Shown: one piece after another, positions 36,785 to 47,733 of the stretch
Layout of the letters: each line of letters begins with the position of its first letter
How positions within the stretch are numbered: position 1 is the first letter of the stretch
Source of the DNA: Cristatella mucedo
Taxonomy: Eukaryota; Bryozoa; Phylactolaemata; Cristatellidae
Assembly (NCBI GenBank): GCA_009760855.2
Contig: WPIO01000083.1
Coordinates: 250,001-310,000 of the forward strand
Reading direction: 5' to 3'
DNA: 60,000 nucleotides
Notes under the pieces: model-generated
What the model was told of the DNA's origin: nothing
The model's input: only the letters and a program-made list of their open reading frames with translations
The model's database searches: none
Program-made: the position numbers and the translations under genes

Positions 36785-38666
36785 GTCTCGGCATTTTGCA
36801 TATGCTGCTTTCTCTCTCGCCACTTTGCCCTGCAAAGATAGCAGCCTCATAGCAGCCAAGATGGCAACCTCATGAATGCACCGTCTTATGCGGACATGGA
36901 CCGGGAGCGCGGCGACAGGTAGAAGCATCAGCTAGAAGCTCACCATCGTCATGGCGTAGATCTCGTCATCAGCCTTGGTGAGACGCAGCAAGCGCTCGGC
37001 AAAGGCGCACGCAGTCGGGGCAGCAACGTCAAACGACAGCACTTTAAGGATGAGGTGCTCCATTCGCAGCACCTGCTTACGAGTGTACGTATCGTCGGTG
37101 ATGTACACGAACTCATTCACGTCGGGCGGATATATCTCCTCAAACTTTCTGGAAAGAGGCGCAGGCAAAAACATTTGCTGCTGCAGCAGCAGGAGCAGCA
37201 GCAAGTGACCGCCACAAACAAAGGCAAGCGAGCAGGACACTGGTCGCACATAGCAGGTCGGTCCTCGGACGACAGGTCACGAGTGCATGTCACGAGTCCA
37301 GCAGGAGCAGCCACACACGCCGGGCTTATCAAGCGACGACGACTACGACGACAGGGGGGGGGGGTAGGACAAGGAGGATGAGGTATGGACTGGACGTGTG
37401 GACTGGACTGGGCGTGTGGACTGGACGACGCACTTACGAGGCCAGGTACATGCTTGCAGTTCCAACCAGCTGCAGCTTGCCGCGCTGCACGGACATGTGG
37501 GACAAAAAGCGGTCGACGTAGCCGACGGCCAGGAACAGGGTCTCTCGCTGCAATTTGTACTCTTCGGCAACTTCGACGAGCCAGTCCACCAGTATGCAGC
37601 GCATGCTCTCGTTTATGTCGGGCTGCTTGCGCATGTAGCCCGACTTCGGACGAAATCGACACTGCAATTCAAGGACGAGCGCTACCCAAGCGAACGAACT
37701 CGGGCGCCGGGCCGAACAGGCTCACTCCGGCTGCCTCGTCTAGCCGCAACAGTGGCCAGCCGGCATGCTCACTTCGGCTTCCCTCAGGTGAACATATATC
37801 TCCTCGGCATACTCGGGCAGGTCGACCACGATGCTCCGTCTCTCCTCCTCGGTTTGCGGTGCATTTCGCACTTCCTTACAAACGGACTGGTCCAACAGCA
37901 TGGGCGATTCTGAATGGAAAGACGCTTGCTTCGGTTAAGGTCAGATCGGCGACGACAGAAGAGATCTGCGACTGCAGCTGACGGGCAGAAAAAGCACGCG
38001 ATGCAGCGGACGCTCGAGGCAATCTGATCGATATACCGATGCGAGGCTCTGCGCAGCCCTGATATTCGGCTCTTTCGGCGCGTAGCGGTAGCAACTCGCT
38101 GGCAGCGTTCAGCCCGAGCTCGAGTTGTTCAGCCGCAACCTGTCCGTAACCGGCAAGGCCGACAGCACCCGCCAGAACTTTCGGCGGCTCGTTCTCTTTG
38201 GCTTTGCATGGCCTAGCGTGCTGCTGAGAAAGCTTCGACGGTCCCGCGTTTTCATCTTGATAAACGGTAAAACTCGGAGCGGCTTTCGCCGGCTGGAAGA
38301 AACGTTACCGAATTCAATTTGGCGCGTGAGCGCTAATAAGCAGAGGGGTCCTCAAAAGCACCTTCTTGCAGGGCTACTAAACACTTATGAGACGCATCCC
38401 TGATATTACCGGCAAGCGCTGGCAGTTAAAGAAGCGAGATATGCAAGCGTTCAATATGGCGCGCTCCGCGCCCGGCTACGGCCCGCCTCCATGCCCGCCC
38501 TTGGTACACTGACCTGGTGACGGATTAACTTAGAAGGCGGGTGAATCCGCGACTGGTTCGTGATCACACCGAGAGCGGCTCGCTTTGTGGTATTCGCAGG
38601 TACAGTTCCTTCGCTCTTGACTACAGGCGGGGCATTCTCCGGATCCCGGTAAACGAATGAGGCCAT
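35983..38666 (-). CDS. ccna: Cyclin A, complete, eight exons
   Basis: Cyclin A binds and activates CDK1/CDK2 in S phase and G2 and is destroyed by the APC/C. Exons in transcript order: 38514-38666, 38037-38292, 37773-37909, 37438-37661, 36944-37148, 36528-36644, 36278-36411, 35983-36037. Every junction is GT/AG and the phases fit, giving about 426 residues (human cyclin A2 has 432). Exon 1 has a strong start context and the destruction box RAALGVITN at residues 29-37. Exon 2 has FTVYQDEN. The cyclin box contains [53 protein letters not shown] and [13 protein letters not shown]. Exon 7 has VREKYKHTR, and exon 8 ends FHGV...DPP, aligning with the vertebrate C-terminus. The exon 4/5 junction inside [11 protein letters not shown] matches the vertebrate position as I recall it. 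The exon 2 donor is the least certain: a GT at 38168 would also keep frame and give about 382 residues. No stop or frameshift is seen, so the gene looks functional. Confidence 0.95.
36749..36782. repeat. (CT)n microsatellite in cyclin A intron 5
   Basis: About 17 CT units lie in the 299-base intron between cyclin A exons 5 and 6. In the transcript the tract reads as GA repeats, so it is not the acceptor's pyrimidine tract. Confidence 0.9.
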
Positions 38667-38879
38667 CGTCCCGCCGGAAAAAGTGTACAGCGCGGTTCGG
38701 CTGTGTGAAGGAGCTACGAAGCCCTAGGATACAAATTCGTCTGATGAGCCGCGTCGGTTTCAGGCTAACATGAACAGGATAGGCTCAGCTATGGGCGTCC
38801 GCTAAAACTCGCCGTTCCGCTGCGTCCGGCTCGACCAGCTGAGCCTAACAGAGGAAGGGCGCTCCCAACAATGGTAGAC

Positions 38880-38913
38880 GTTAAATTACCCGCGTTGACC
38901 AGCAGGAGCCAAT
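38880..38913 (-). promoter_or_regulatory. CCAAT box plus CDE/CHR-like site upstream of cyclin A
   Basis: Read on the minus strand, ATTGG (38909-38913, a CCAAT box for NF-Y) is followed by GCGGG (38889-38893), three bases, then TTTAAC (38880-38885). Vertebrate cyclin A promoters have a CCAAT box followed by GCGGG, three bases and CTTGAA, the CDE/CHR pair that restricts expression to S/G2 through DREAM and MuvB complexes. Position and spacing fit, about 215 bases upstream of the start codon. The CHR half is imperfect, so function is an inference. Confidence 0.5.
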
Positions 38914-39439
38914 CAAATACAAACTGGTAGGTCACATGACATGTACCTTTCACACGAGGCTGGGCGGCGTTACCATGGGTCCGCTTCAACTTCCTGCCTC
39001 AAAGGAGCTGCCGCGCCCGCTCTTACGGTTAGAAAAGGCGGTAGCGCCATTTGACGGCACTCTACCTATTTTGCACGTTTTATTTAATGCTAATCCCGCG
39101 TTGCTAAAGTATAAATTATTGTGTGATTATCCTGCAAGTGCCGTAGTCATATCTCTTACAGAAAATGCAAAATGATTGCAGCCCATCTCTAAACGGAACA
39201 GAACCACGCCGTTTAAGCAGTTATATAGCGAGATCTTTCGGCACCCGAGGACGAAGCTGCAAATGGCGCCCCCTCCCCTTGTCAAAAATGGCTGCAAAGT
39301 AGCTCCACCGCAGAAGAAATGCAAAAACCACGCTAGAAGGCATATCGAGTCGGGAAAGTTTTATTGACTGCTGAAAAGGTACAAGGTAGCTACCGCAGCT
39401 TTAACTTTAGTGAATGTTTCTGGCCTTGGACGTCATAAA

Positions 39440-40496
39440 ATGGTCTAGTGTCTCATTCCCTAGGCCAAATTTCAGAGTCGATCTTTCCCCATTGATGCTC
39501 CCAGATAAGACAGGATTATCTTCAGCTTGCTAAAGGAACGTTCTCAACTGGCAGCTGATACAGCTATGGTGAGAAGACTTGCAAGGCAACCCTCAAAGTA
39601 GGAAAAAATCTTCTCCATAACTGACAATGGAAGACATGAGTTCCAGTGCTGTCTTTAGTGCCGAGTCGTCACGTGTGGCAGGAAGCATTTTTCAGTCACA
39701 TATTTCATTGTACAGTTTTGTTCCATCGCCTTCTGAACAGTAGAAGCCTCCAAGATCTAGACATTGCTGGCGGAGTTTGGTCTGGTCAAGAGTCTTCAAA
39801 AGTTGCCCGAATTCCAACAAGAAGCCAAATGTGGTATCAAGATATGTGAGCCGGGAAAACCTGGTTGTAACTCCTTATCGGAGATAGTTTATACTTCCCT
39901 TCATTGTTCTTGAAATCTCCTCCTCTACCACGAGGCCAACGTCTTGAATGAGTTTACCACGCATCTGTGTCCTTCGTTGGATTCTTTGTTCAACTGCAAC
40001 TCCCCACAACTCACATCTTCTTTTGGCATCTTGTAGTGATTCTTGAAACAGGACTTCTTGAAACAGGACTTCTTGAAGTCTTGACAACTAAATCTCAAAA
40101 GAGTGGAAGTCACATGAGGCGTCTTTTTTAAGTTCATATATGGATCCTTCAGTCTTTTCTGAACGCGGTCAATCTTACTTAAGGCGCTGCACCAAAATGG
40201 CAACGGAAAAATAGTTACAATTCAAAATACTATGTAGGAGACTGCAAGCTTCACTTCTTGTTTCATGTGTTCCACCTGGGTCCTCTAACAGTTGCTCAAA
40301 AAAGAAATACAACTGGTGCATCATTGACAGCTTACACAGCCTCCACTCTCGGACTCCACCTTGTTGCAGAGTCACGTTTGACATTGACGTCTAAGACTTT
40401 CTTCTGTTCTTCCCACCTCAGAGTTGATCTTAAAAAGAATAAGTAGGTGTTCTCCATTGTTCCAAAAACAATAATGACAATGAAATCTTGACTTGT
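39440..40496 (-). pseudogene. hAT-1 transposase, C-terminal half
   Basis: Minus-strand segments read ETRSEACSLLHSILN (about 40290), SKIDRVQKRLKDPYM (about 40165) and, at 39480-39560, the ERSFSKLKIILSYL-type hAT dimerisation motif. The same sequence occurs in the copy at 30180-31500. An 18-base tandem duplication (40048-40083) marks local decay. Not functional. Confidence 0.65.
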
Positions 40497-41300
40497 AATG
40501 ATAATAATAACACAGTGGTATTTCCCCCTAAGAGAACTGAATCTCTTTCTAGGCACTTTACAGATGCTGCAAAGAAAGCATTACCGAATGATTGGTGGTT
40601 ACATACCCAAGCAGCAGGCACAGTGTAAGTAGGTACATTCGTACGAGAGACAAATCACAAGATCTCACTAACTGCTGTAAAAAGCAGGTGAGCTTTAAGC
40701 GTCTTTTTAAATTTCGTAATATCAGGGGACGCTATGGTGTGCGTCGGTAGTGAGTTTCAGGCCTTAGGAGCAGAGGAAACATAAGGCAAGGTCTCCAATG
40801 GCTTTTATGTTCGTACGAGGTATTGCTGCACAATTCGAGGCAAAACAGCAGGTTGTACGATTCTACGCCTGGTTGGTAGTTCTGATAGGTAGTCTGGAGT
40901 CAGAGAATGAAGGGACCTAAAAGTGGGTGACAGAACTTTGAAGTCGATTTGCTGCTAGATTGGGAGCCAATGCAGGTCGGCGAGAAGTGGTGTGATGTGG
41001 CATCTGCCATGCTCAAGACAGACGAGCCTAGCTGAAGAGTTTTTCACCAGCTGTAAGTGCCTGATTACGCCGGCCGGTTGACCAGCAAGCAGTGACTTAC
41101 AAACTTCAAGATGGGATGTCACAAATGCATAGACTAGTTTTGATGTAATAATAACAATAACAATAATATAATAGTAATAATAATAATGCACTTGATAAAA
41201 GCGCTCTCAAAGAACTCAATCTCTCTCTAGGCGCTTTACATTTGCTATTACATTTGCTTTACATTTGCTACAAAGGGAAAAGCAATTGAATGGTGAGTAA
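40497..41300 (-). mobile_element. LINE-B 3' parts inserted in hAT-1
   Basis: 40497-41145 is a LINE-B tail plus C-terminal coding region (ending in HLEVCKSLLAGQPAGVIRHL remnants). After an AAT tract, 41186-41300 is a second LINE-B tail on the same strand. The left edge interrupts hAT sequence that is continuous at 31350 in hAT-2. Confidence 0.7.
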
Positions 41301-41309
41301 TATCATGCT

Positions 41310-42425
41310 TGATAAACAAACAAAATGAACAGGGCAATGTCGAATTTGTGAAACGACGTAACTTGCAAAGCATTGACATGGACAAGTTTTTGAAATCTGT
41401 TTGTGATGCAGGTCTTCTTGATCTGCATTCAGACTCAACCGGCAGCCTTAACACCCTCACTGATAAAACTGACGATAAAACTAACTTACTAGTTAGGGGC
41501 AAACCCAGTGTGATTCACAAATGGAAAGGCTGACTCTCAAAACTGGCTTTGCCAGCATATCTCCAGTTGAATCAGCTCGAAATCTAGGTGTCATATTCCA
41601 AAGCGACCTCTCGTTAGACGACCATATCAGCTCCACAGTCAAATCTGCCTATTTTCAACTTCATAACATTGCTATAATTCGGGCTTGTTTAGATAAGGAT
41701 ACCATGTCCAAGTTGGTCAATGCATTCGTGACATCCCGTCTCGACTTCTGCAACTCACTGCTCGCTGGCCTACCAGCATGTGCGATCAGGCGATTGCAGC
41801 TGGTTCAAAACTCCGCAGCTAGGCTTTTCTGTCGTGAGCTTCGCAGTTGCCACATCACACTACTTCTCGCCGACCTGCACTGGCTACCAGTCAAGCAACG
41901 GATTGACTTCAAGGTTTTGTCGCTCACTAATAGGTCACTTCCTTCTTTGGCTCCAGCCTATCTCTCAGATCTACTCCCCCATCAGGCCAAGCATAGTACC
42001 ACCCGCTTTTCGGAATCCAACAGTCTACAAATACCCCGTACAAACCTCAAATCCTTTGAAGACCATGCATTTAGTTCGTATGCTCCCAAAGCCTGAAACT
42101 CCCTCCCGACTTGCGTCAGAACATCCCCTGACGTGACCACATTTAAAAAGAATTTAAAAACACACCTATTTAGGACAGCATTTAGTGGGTCCCTGTGGTT
42201 CGTCCTCGATGTGCTTATGCGTGCTGACAATGTGCATGCTGCCACTAACCACATTTGCATGCTGACCCTGTGCATGTCACCCCTAACCATGTTATTAATT
42301 TTGTTTGTTTTTCAAGCATGATTTTACTTACCATTCAATTGCATTTTCCTTTGCAGCAAATGTAAAGCGCTTAGAAAGAGATTGAGTTCTCTTGAGGTCA
42401 CTATATCAAATGTATTATTATCATA
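41310..42425 (+). mobile_element. LINE-B copy with internal deletion
   Basis: The upstream part (VEFVKRRNLQSIDMDKFLKS) is the linker between endonuclease and reverse transcriptase. The frame then jumps to LVRGKPSVIHKWKG, beyond the catalytic core, so the palm has been deleted. After that the C-terminal region, 3' UTR, tail and ATT repeat are well preserved. Confidence 0.75.
41521..42096 (+). pseudogene. LINE-B reverse transcriptase C-terminal segment
   Basis: The open frame includes [54 protein letters not shown] and SFEDHAFSSYAPK. It ends at a TGA where LINE-A has the Trp of LWNSLP, so this is a single nonsense change. The same frame continues (NSLPTCVRTSPDVTTFKK) past the stop. Confidence 0.75.
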
Positions 42426-42429
42426 AAGA

Positions 42430-43486
42430 AGTGAACCGAGCGCACAGCCCTGAGGTTCCCCTACTTAAGTGGTTCCACGGATGATATTTGTCTGTTCACA
42501 TCGATACTCTAGAGTCTCCCACTGCGATAAAACCTAGACAGTCTCTCACTGAGATAGGACAATTGCTATGCAGTGCCAGTGTTGCCCAGGTGAAATGTGT
42601 GACGCTCAAGAAAGCCTTTGTGATCAATAGTATCGAAAGCTGCCGAAAGATCAAGCAGAAGAAGCAGAGAGACTTCGCCCAAGTTTGCATTCCCGACAAG
42701 GTTGTTATACACCCTAAGCAATGCTGACTCTGTGGAGTGGTTAGATTTAAATCCCGACTGGAACTTACTTGGTAAGTTAAAGGTTTCAATCTATGAGTTC
42801 AGTAGGTCTGCCACAACTCGTTCCAGTGCCTTTCATAGGAACGGTAGAAGAAACTCCGAGCGAAAGTTGCTAAAGTACTCTTGGTCTAGTGCTGCCTTCT
42901 TAATTTCTGACCTAAAAACAGCCTTTTTTGAAAGGTGCTGGGACACGACGTGAAGGGTAAAGACATATTTATTATGTATGCTATGCGTGGCAGCAGCAGA
43001 TCTAAGTATCATAGAGGCAGGACAGTGGTAATAAGGTATAGAGGACTAGTGGTTTTCTTTGACAGGGAGATATATTTCAGGATAACGTCACTCGTGGCCT
43101 CATTGATTGTAGACATCGAGATAGTGCACGGAACCGATCGACGAGAGTTGATGTAATTAGGGGAAAGGAGTCCAGAGAGGATGCTGCAACCTTAGAGATG
43201 GACTCTTTGATCTTATCTATCTTGCTGACAAAGAAGCCTGAAAATCAATCGGTCACCACAAGGATCACTTGGTAGGAGCAAACCTGTGAGTGGTTAAGGA
43301 GATGGTTGATGGTATACATCAGCATTTTTAGATTGTGCATCCGAGATTCAACATTATTTTTGTAGAAGCTAGATTTGGCCTCTGCTAGGATCGACTGGCA
43401 CGATCTACAGTAGTCCTCGTATGCCTGTCGATGGACAGTCAATCCTGATCTTGTATATGCTTTCTCAAGCTTTCACTTGGCATAAC
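42430..43486 (-). mobile_element. LINE-B 5'/middle part inserted in hAT-1
   Basis: The reverse complement encodes LLDLSAAFDTIDH-like palm codons (about 42600-42660) and upstream reverse transcriptase and linker sequence. It ends near 43486, where hAT sequence resumes (tttgcagcatgaactcctgc). Confidence 0.65.
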
Positions 43487-45230
43487 TTTGCAGCATGAAC
43501 TCCTGCCAGGTAAAAACTGTAGTTAACAGAGTTTGCAAATTTTTTTTCTCATTTCTAGACAGCATACTCTTTTTGGACACATGACAAATGGCCAGCCATA
43601 TCTGCTGTGTTGTCTTAGCACTGCGATCTGCAATCTAGCAAGGACATTTGCTGCATCATCTTTGGTGCAGATTTGAAGGAAGCCCCGGAAAGACTCTTTG
43701 ATGGTGACTGTTTTATTGGCAAAAGGGCGTCTGCTCGCGGTGTGCCAAATTAGGAGTTGAGTCAAACAGGATACCACAGTACTTGTTGCACCGTATGTCA
43801 CAGAGTTTCTTGTCCCTAGTTGTGGATGCAAGTATACTAAGGAACTCACTTTTGGTTTGAGGAGACAGACAATAGACTGACTTTGGATTCTATTTGGTAG
43901 GGTCCAGGTGTGATTGGAGAGGAGATACTGAGGTAGAAGATGAAGAAGCCTCAAGAAGTTTCTAATAATTTTTTTCTCTCCTGCCAGGCCAAGACTCTCT
44001 GGTGACCACGCACTGCCAGGTCGTGAGAAACCAAGAACTTGATGCAGCTGCCAACTCTCTTTAGTACTTCTTGCCATCGTTGTTTTTCCGATTAAATCTT
44101 TGCCTCAACAGCCATGTCTATTCCACTTTCCTCGATTTCCTCTCCTCTGTTTTTTCCATTTGGTGAATGCCTGATGGTGCGAAGGGCTGTTTTCATGGGC
44201 AATTAGCTTTTTTTATTTCCTACACTGGCTAGACCCAGTTGCTAATTCAAGTGACAATCTGGAATTTTGGGTGGACATAGGGAAGAGCAAAAAACACAAG
44301 TCATCTGCCGACTGTTTTGAGGTAGTGTAGACCAGCCAGGTCCTGCTAACTTCATGCCCATTAGCAAGTTGTCTCTTGAACCAGGCAGTGCTCATGGCTC
44401 GACCACCATTTCCAGCAAATGGATCTTCTTTGTTCTGAGACATGTTTGATTCTCCTAGGTCCAAGACTGTGGAACTCGCTTCCACTATTCTTACGCAACG
44501 ACAAATACTCTCCTACTGCCGACTATGGCACATCCTTTTCAGCTGTCCTGAGCTGCTACATCTATGCTACTCACTACCTCAACTGCTCTCCTGACTCTGC
44601 TATGCTTCCCACTTTCTCTTTGTTGCGTGAGACCAAGTCTGTTGGCAACCGAATGCGTACCGAAAGCCGCTTAGGCTGTGAGTGCACTATACAAAACTCT
44701 CCCGCGTAGCACCCACATGGTCTTTATGACTTTGTAGAGTTACAGATGGAGATACATTACATTACATTCTCATGGTAACAGTCCAGTCGAAGTTGCTGCG
44801 GAATGATGCGTAAAATGGAGGTTTGGTCAAACTTCAGGATGCCAATATCATTCAGGGTCAGGGCACTTGAGAAGTTTCAGCAGATTCCCTATCTTCTTCT
44901 CTCGCGGCAGTGCTTGAACCCCAGCGGTCCTACTGATGGCAGTCAGATTTGTCTTCACAAAGCGAAGCTTTGTTTTTTTCATGAAGTTTTCACCTAGAAG
45001 AGTGTTCGTTTCGCCGGTGTTGTCGTGCCTTCTGCCTCCACTCTTGTCCTCCTCATCCATGTTCTTGTCGTTGTCTCCGTCCTGCTTGCTTTCGTCTTCC
45101 TCAAACTGTTCTTCGTTATTCGCTCTGTGATTGTCAACGTTTCCTGGTGTTTTTCTGTGGTTTCACTGTTCATCAGCTTTGCCTTCTTCAACAAACCTTC
45201 TAGTACATTGCTGGACTCGCTAGCTTATTT
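43487..45230 (-). pseudogene. hAT-1 transposase, N-terminal half
   Basis: 44990-45230 encodes a Lys/Glu/Thr-rich leader. 44213-44450 has AWFKRQLANGHEVSRTWLVY then DDLCFLLF, a TTF-type zinc finger. 43523-43760 has KTVTIKESFRGFLQICTKDD, the start of the catalytic region as in ZMYM1-like hAT proteins. Stops and frameshifts are frequent, and the LINE-A tail at 44455-44765 interrupts it. The rest of the protein continues at 40496 after the LINE-B cluster. Confidence 0.65.
44455..44765 (+). mobile_element. LINE-A 3' end inserted in hAT-1
   Basis: Encodes [15 protein letters not shown] and [15 protein letters not shown] up to the family stop codon, then the 3' UTR and an ACATT repeat tail. It is nearly identical to 12180-12490. 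The severe 5' truncation is typical of target-primed reverse transcription. Confidence 0.8.
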
Positions 45231-45888
45231 CTTCTCCTCAAGTTTTTGTTTGCTGTGCTGAGCACTATTTGCTTTTTTCCTCCCGTGTCTTCTGAAAATA
45301 GATTGGGTGATCACAAATTTACAAAAGTGCACAGTAGCCCCTAGTGACAATGCGGTTCACGGAGTGTGGTCTGGAGTAACACTGACCTTCACACGGTTGA
45401 CTCCGTCTCCACAAGATGAGGTTGAGTCTTAGGGAGCTTCAACAGAAACTTTGGAAGATTGGAAGTGCCGACGTCGTCGACATGCTGGCGCCAGGAGACT
45501 CGTGCACACACTGTCTCCAAGTAGTTTACAATCTAAAATAAACACTCTCACTAATCACTTCCTCAAAATTAGTATTTTGATGACGAACAGCCTGAGTGAG
45601 CGGCAGACAATAACCTTTCAGCAACGCTGCATTTACCGGAAAAGCTCTAGCGTGTGTGATAGGCTGGCACAGCCAGCTAAGCCGAGCTTGGTGTGAGTCT
45701 GTAAACATACTTAACTAGCTCGACCAGCAATAGTCAAGTCTATTGAAACAATGACTTGCTTTACATCAAGATTGATATTCTCACATGAACGAGTAATTAA
45801 AAAATACGCAGAGTCAATGCTGCTTTTGGCGTCACCTGTCCTTGGAGCCAGGGGACATCTGCCCCCCTGCCCCTTAGCTACGCCATCA

Positions 45889-46859
45889 AGAAGTAATTTG
45901 AAGTAGTAGGCATAGGCATATATCGATTTTAACTATTGGAAAAAGTCTTAACATTTTTATGCTTTTCCAACCTGCTAATGTCCTGACTTATGAGCAAGAA
46001 ATAGCGGATATAGAGCAAACGTCTCTGACTTCCTTAAAAATGCCGTGACTAGTAAAAACGCAGCCGACGTGGTGTCAACACAGCCAACACGGCACCGATT
46101 CGCATTTAAATTGAATTATCTGCTATGCACATAATACGCAAAGCAGAAAAGTCCGACATGGTTTTAATATGTAATATACAATAGTGATAACGTAAGGAAT
46201 AAATATTTTAACAGCCGTTTGGATGAAGACACCACAGCTGAGCTGGTCCATGCATTCATGACATCCCGACTATGTTTCTTTTATACTACTTATAGGTCTT
46301 CCTACATGCTCAACAATAAGCTATTCTTAGCATGATAAGCGTGCACTTTTGCTTGCTTGCCTAAGCAGATATAATTCCTTGCTTTTCAATAGCTATTGAT
46401 TATTGCTTCTCTTACACGGAGTTGTAAAACGCCTTCATAGAGATCATGAATCACCTAAGGGCACCTACAGTAGACCAATTGTATTATTATTACTATGTGT
46501 ATAGCTACAGAGGAGCTTCAGCGGTAATTGTTACCGCTTGCAGTGGTAAAATAGAATTGTCTGATGCAAGACGTGAACCCGCGACACGGGTCATGAAGTG
46601 CTGGCAGCATTACGTATTGGGCAAGACGTCAGTATAGTGCTATAATAGAGTTAAGTCTCTTCCTAGTCATTTTAAATATGCACTGAGTTACTCGCACGTA
46701 AGTCACCTGACAATTATCTACTAGATCCCCGAAATTTCACCTACGAACGATCACTGCCGAAGCGAGCTCCGACAAGCGTCTGTCAGAGTTTAAATTTCCA
46801 TTTAAAAGTGTCAGTTTACAATTTCAGTAAATAGCATATACTATTCACCAACAAAATTA
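45889..46859. other. No gene seen
   Basis: AT-rich, with the short LINE-B fragment and a possible tRNA-like remnant (46570-46640, gaacccgcgacacgggtcat). Confidence 0.5.
46205..46300 (+). mobile_element. LINE-B short fragment
   Basis: Encodes DEDTTAELVHAFMTSRL, matching the thumb region of LINE-B. Both flanks are unrelated. Confidence 0.5.
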
Positions 46860-47336
46860 ACAACAGACAACGGCAGTAAGTTTGCGATGCAGACTTATCC
46901 CAGGCATACGTAAGGCAGTTGAGCCACATAGTCGCAAGGGTGTTACAAACGTGGTGCAGCGGCTTCCTCGCTCGGTAAAACACCAGGCCGCAAACACAGC
47001 GCTTGTTACGGTGCTAGTCTCAACCGACGCGCAATGAATACAGGTGAGCCTGAACCTTGCAGCAGGGCTACTTCTTTGTAGGTGCCGCACCAACGCAAAG
47101 AGTTACCGTAGCTTGACATTCTCTAGGCGGCAGGTACGCGATACCACGCAGAGCACCGAAGCGAGCTCAAAGTCGTTTATTCACGCGGACGCCGCCGCGG
47201 GCCAGTACGCGACTGCCCGCCCGGCATCCTCGACCTAACTCCCGGGCCTTTGGCGCCCGTTTCTTATATACCACTGTCATAAATCACAACAGGCCATAAG
47301 CTAACGACAGTGTCATATTCTCAAAACAGCCACATT
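46860..47336 (-). mobile_element. LTR-like sequence
   Basis: Read on the minus strand: a promoter-like segment, GGTATATAAG (TATA box, about 47262-47271), a GC-rich stretch and AATAAACGACTTTGAGC (polyadenylation signal, near 47170-47190) within about 100 bases. This is the compact TATA-to-AATAAA arrangement of Gypsy-type LTRs. The segment just upstream of the TATA box (47276-47336) recurs at 48553-48612. No TG/CA ends or primer-binding site could be fixed. Confidence 0.4.
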
Positions 47337-47344
47337 CCTCCTTG

Positions 47345-47462
47345 ATCTCGCCGCGACCAAGGTCTGACTGAGGTTGTGGGCTCGAGCCCCGAGGCATATG
47401 TGAAGCGCCTGAATAGAGATTAAGTTCCCTTGGGGCGCTATATAAACGAATTATATATATTT
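47345..47462 (+). mobile_element. SINE-1 copy, 5'-truncated, in the LTR-like block
   Basis: Starts within the tRNA part (gaccaaggtctgactgaggt), with B box gtgggctcgagccccg, the AGCGCC (47404-47409) / GGCGCT (47434-47439) stem and a TATATA tail. It interrupts the LTR-like block, so it is younger than that block. Confidence 0.75.
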
Positions 47463-47733
47463 TTTTATCTCGAGATCAAATGGGGCAACAACAAAACTAA
47501 GCATTACAACAGAGCAATAAAAATACATGCCGTCCTTAACTGCCTTCTCATCTAGCCCGAGGCTATGTAACGGCCGTTCGGAGCAGGCAAGTGAAAGCAA
47601 GGCCTTTGCTAACTTGCCGGCTGTGTATGGCAGGAACTTTAATGCACCGTCGAGCCTTGCAGCTTTCCACTGCGCCACCAGTCTCCAATGCGGTACCAGT
47701 CTCTGCCACGGCACGGCGCTTCCGGGCGGGCAT

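Larger units (their letters stand above)
39220..45888 (-). mobile_element. hAT DNA transposon (hAT-1) with nested insertions
   Basis: The right end (45820-45888), read on the minus strand, contains GGCGTAGCTAAGGGG and resembles hAT terminal repeats. The left end (39220 on) aligns with the cleaner end of the second copy at 30180. The transposase is on the minus strand and broken. A LINE-B cluster (40497-43486) interrupts it exactly where the other copy reads straight through, and a LINE-A tail (44455-44765) interrupts its N-terminal part. Both inserts are therefore younger than the hAT insertion. Confidence 0.7.

Noticed and set aside
38936-39175. Divergent gene sharing the cyclin A promoter
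   Set aside because: The 79-codon plus frame has no motif or donor and runs into the hAT-1 end.
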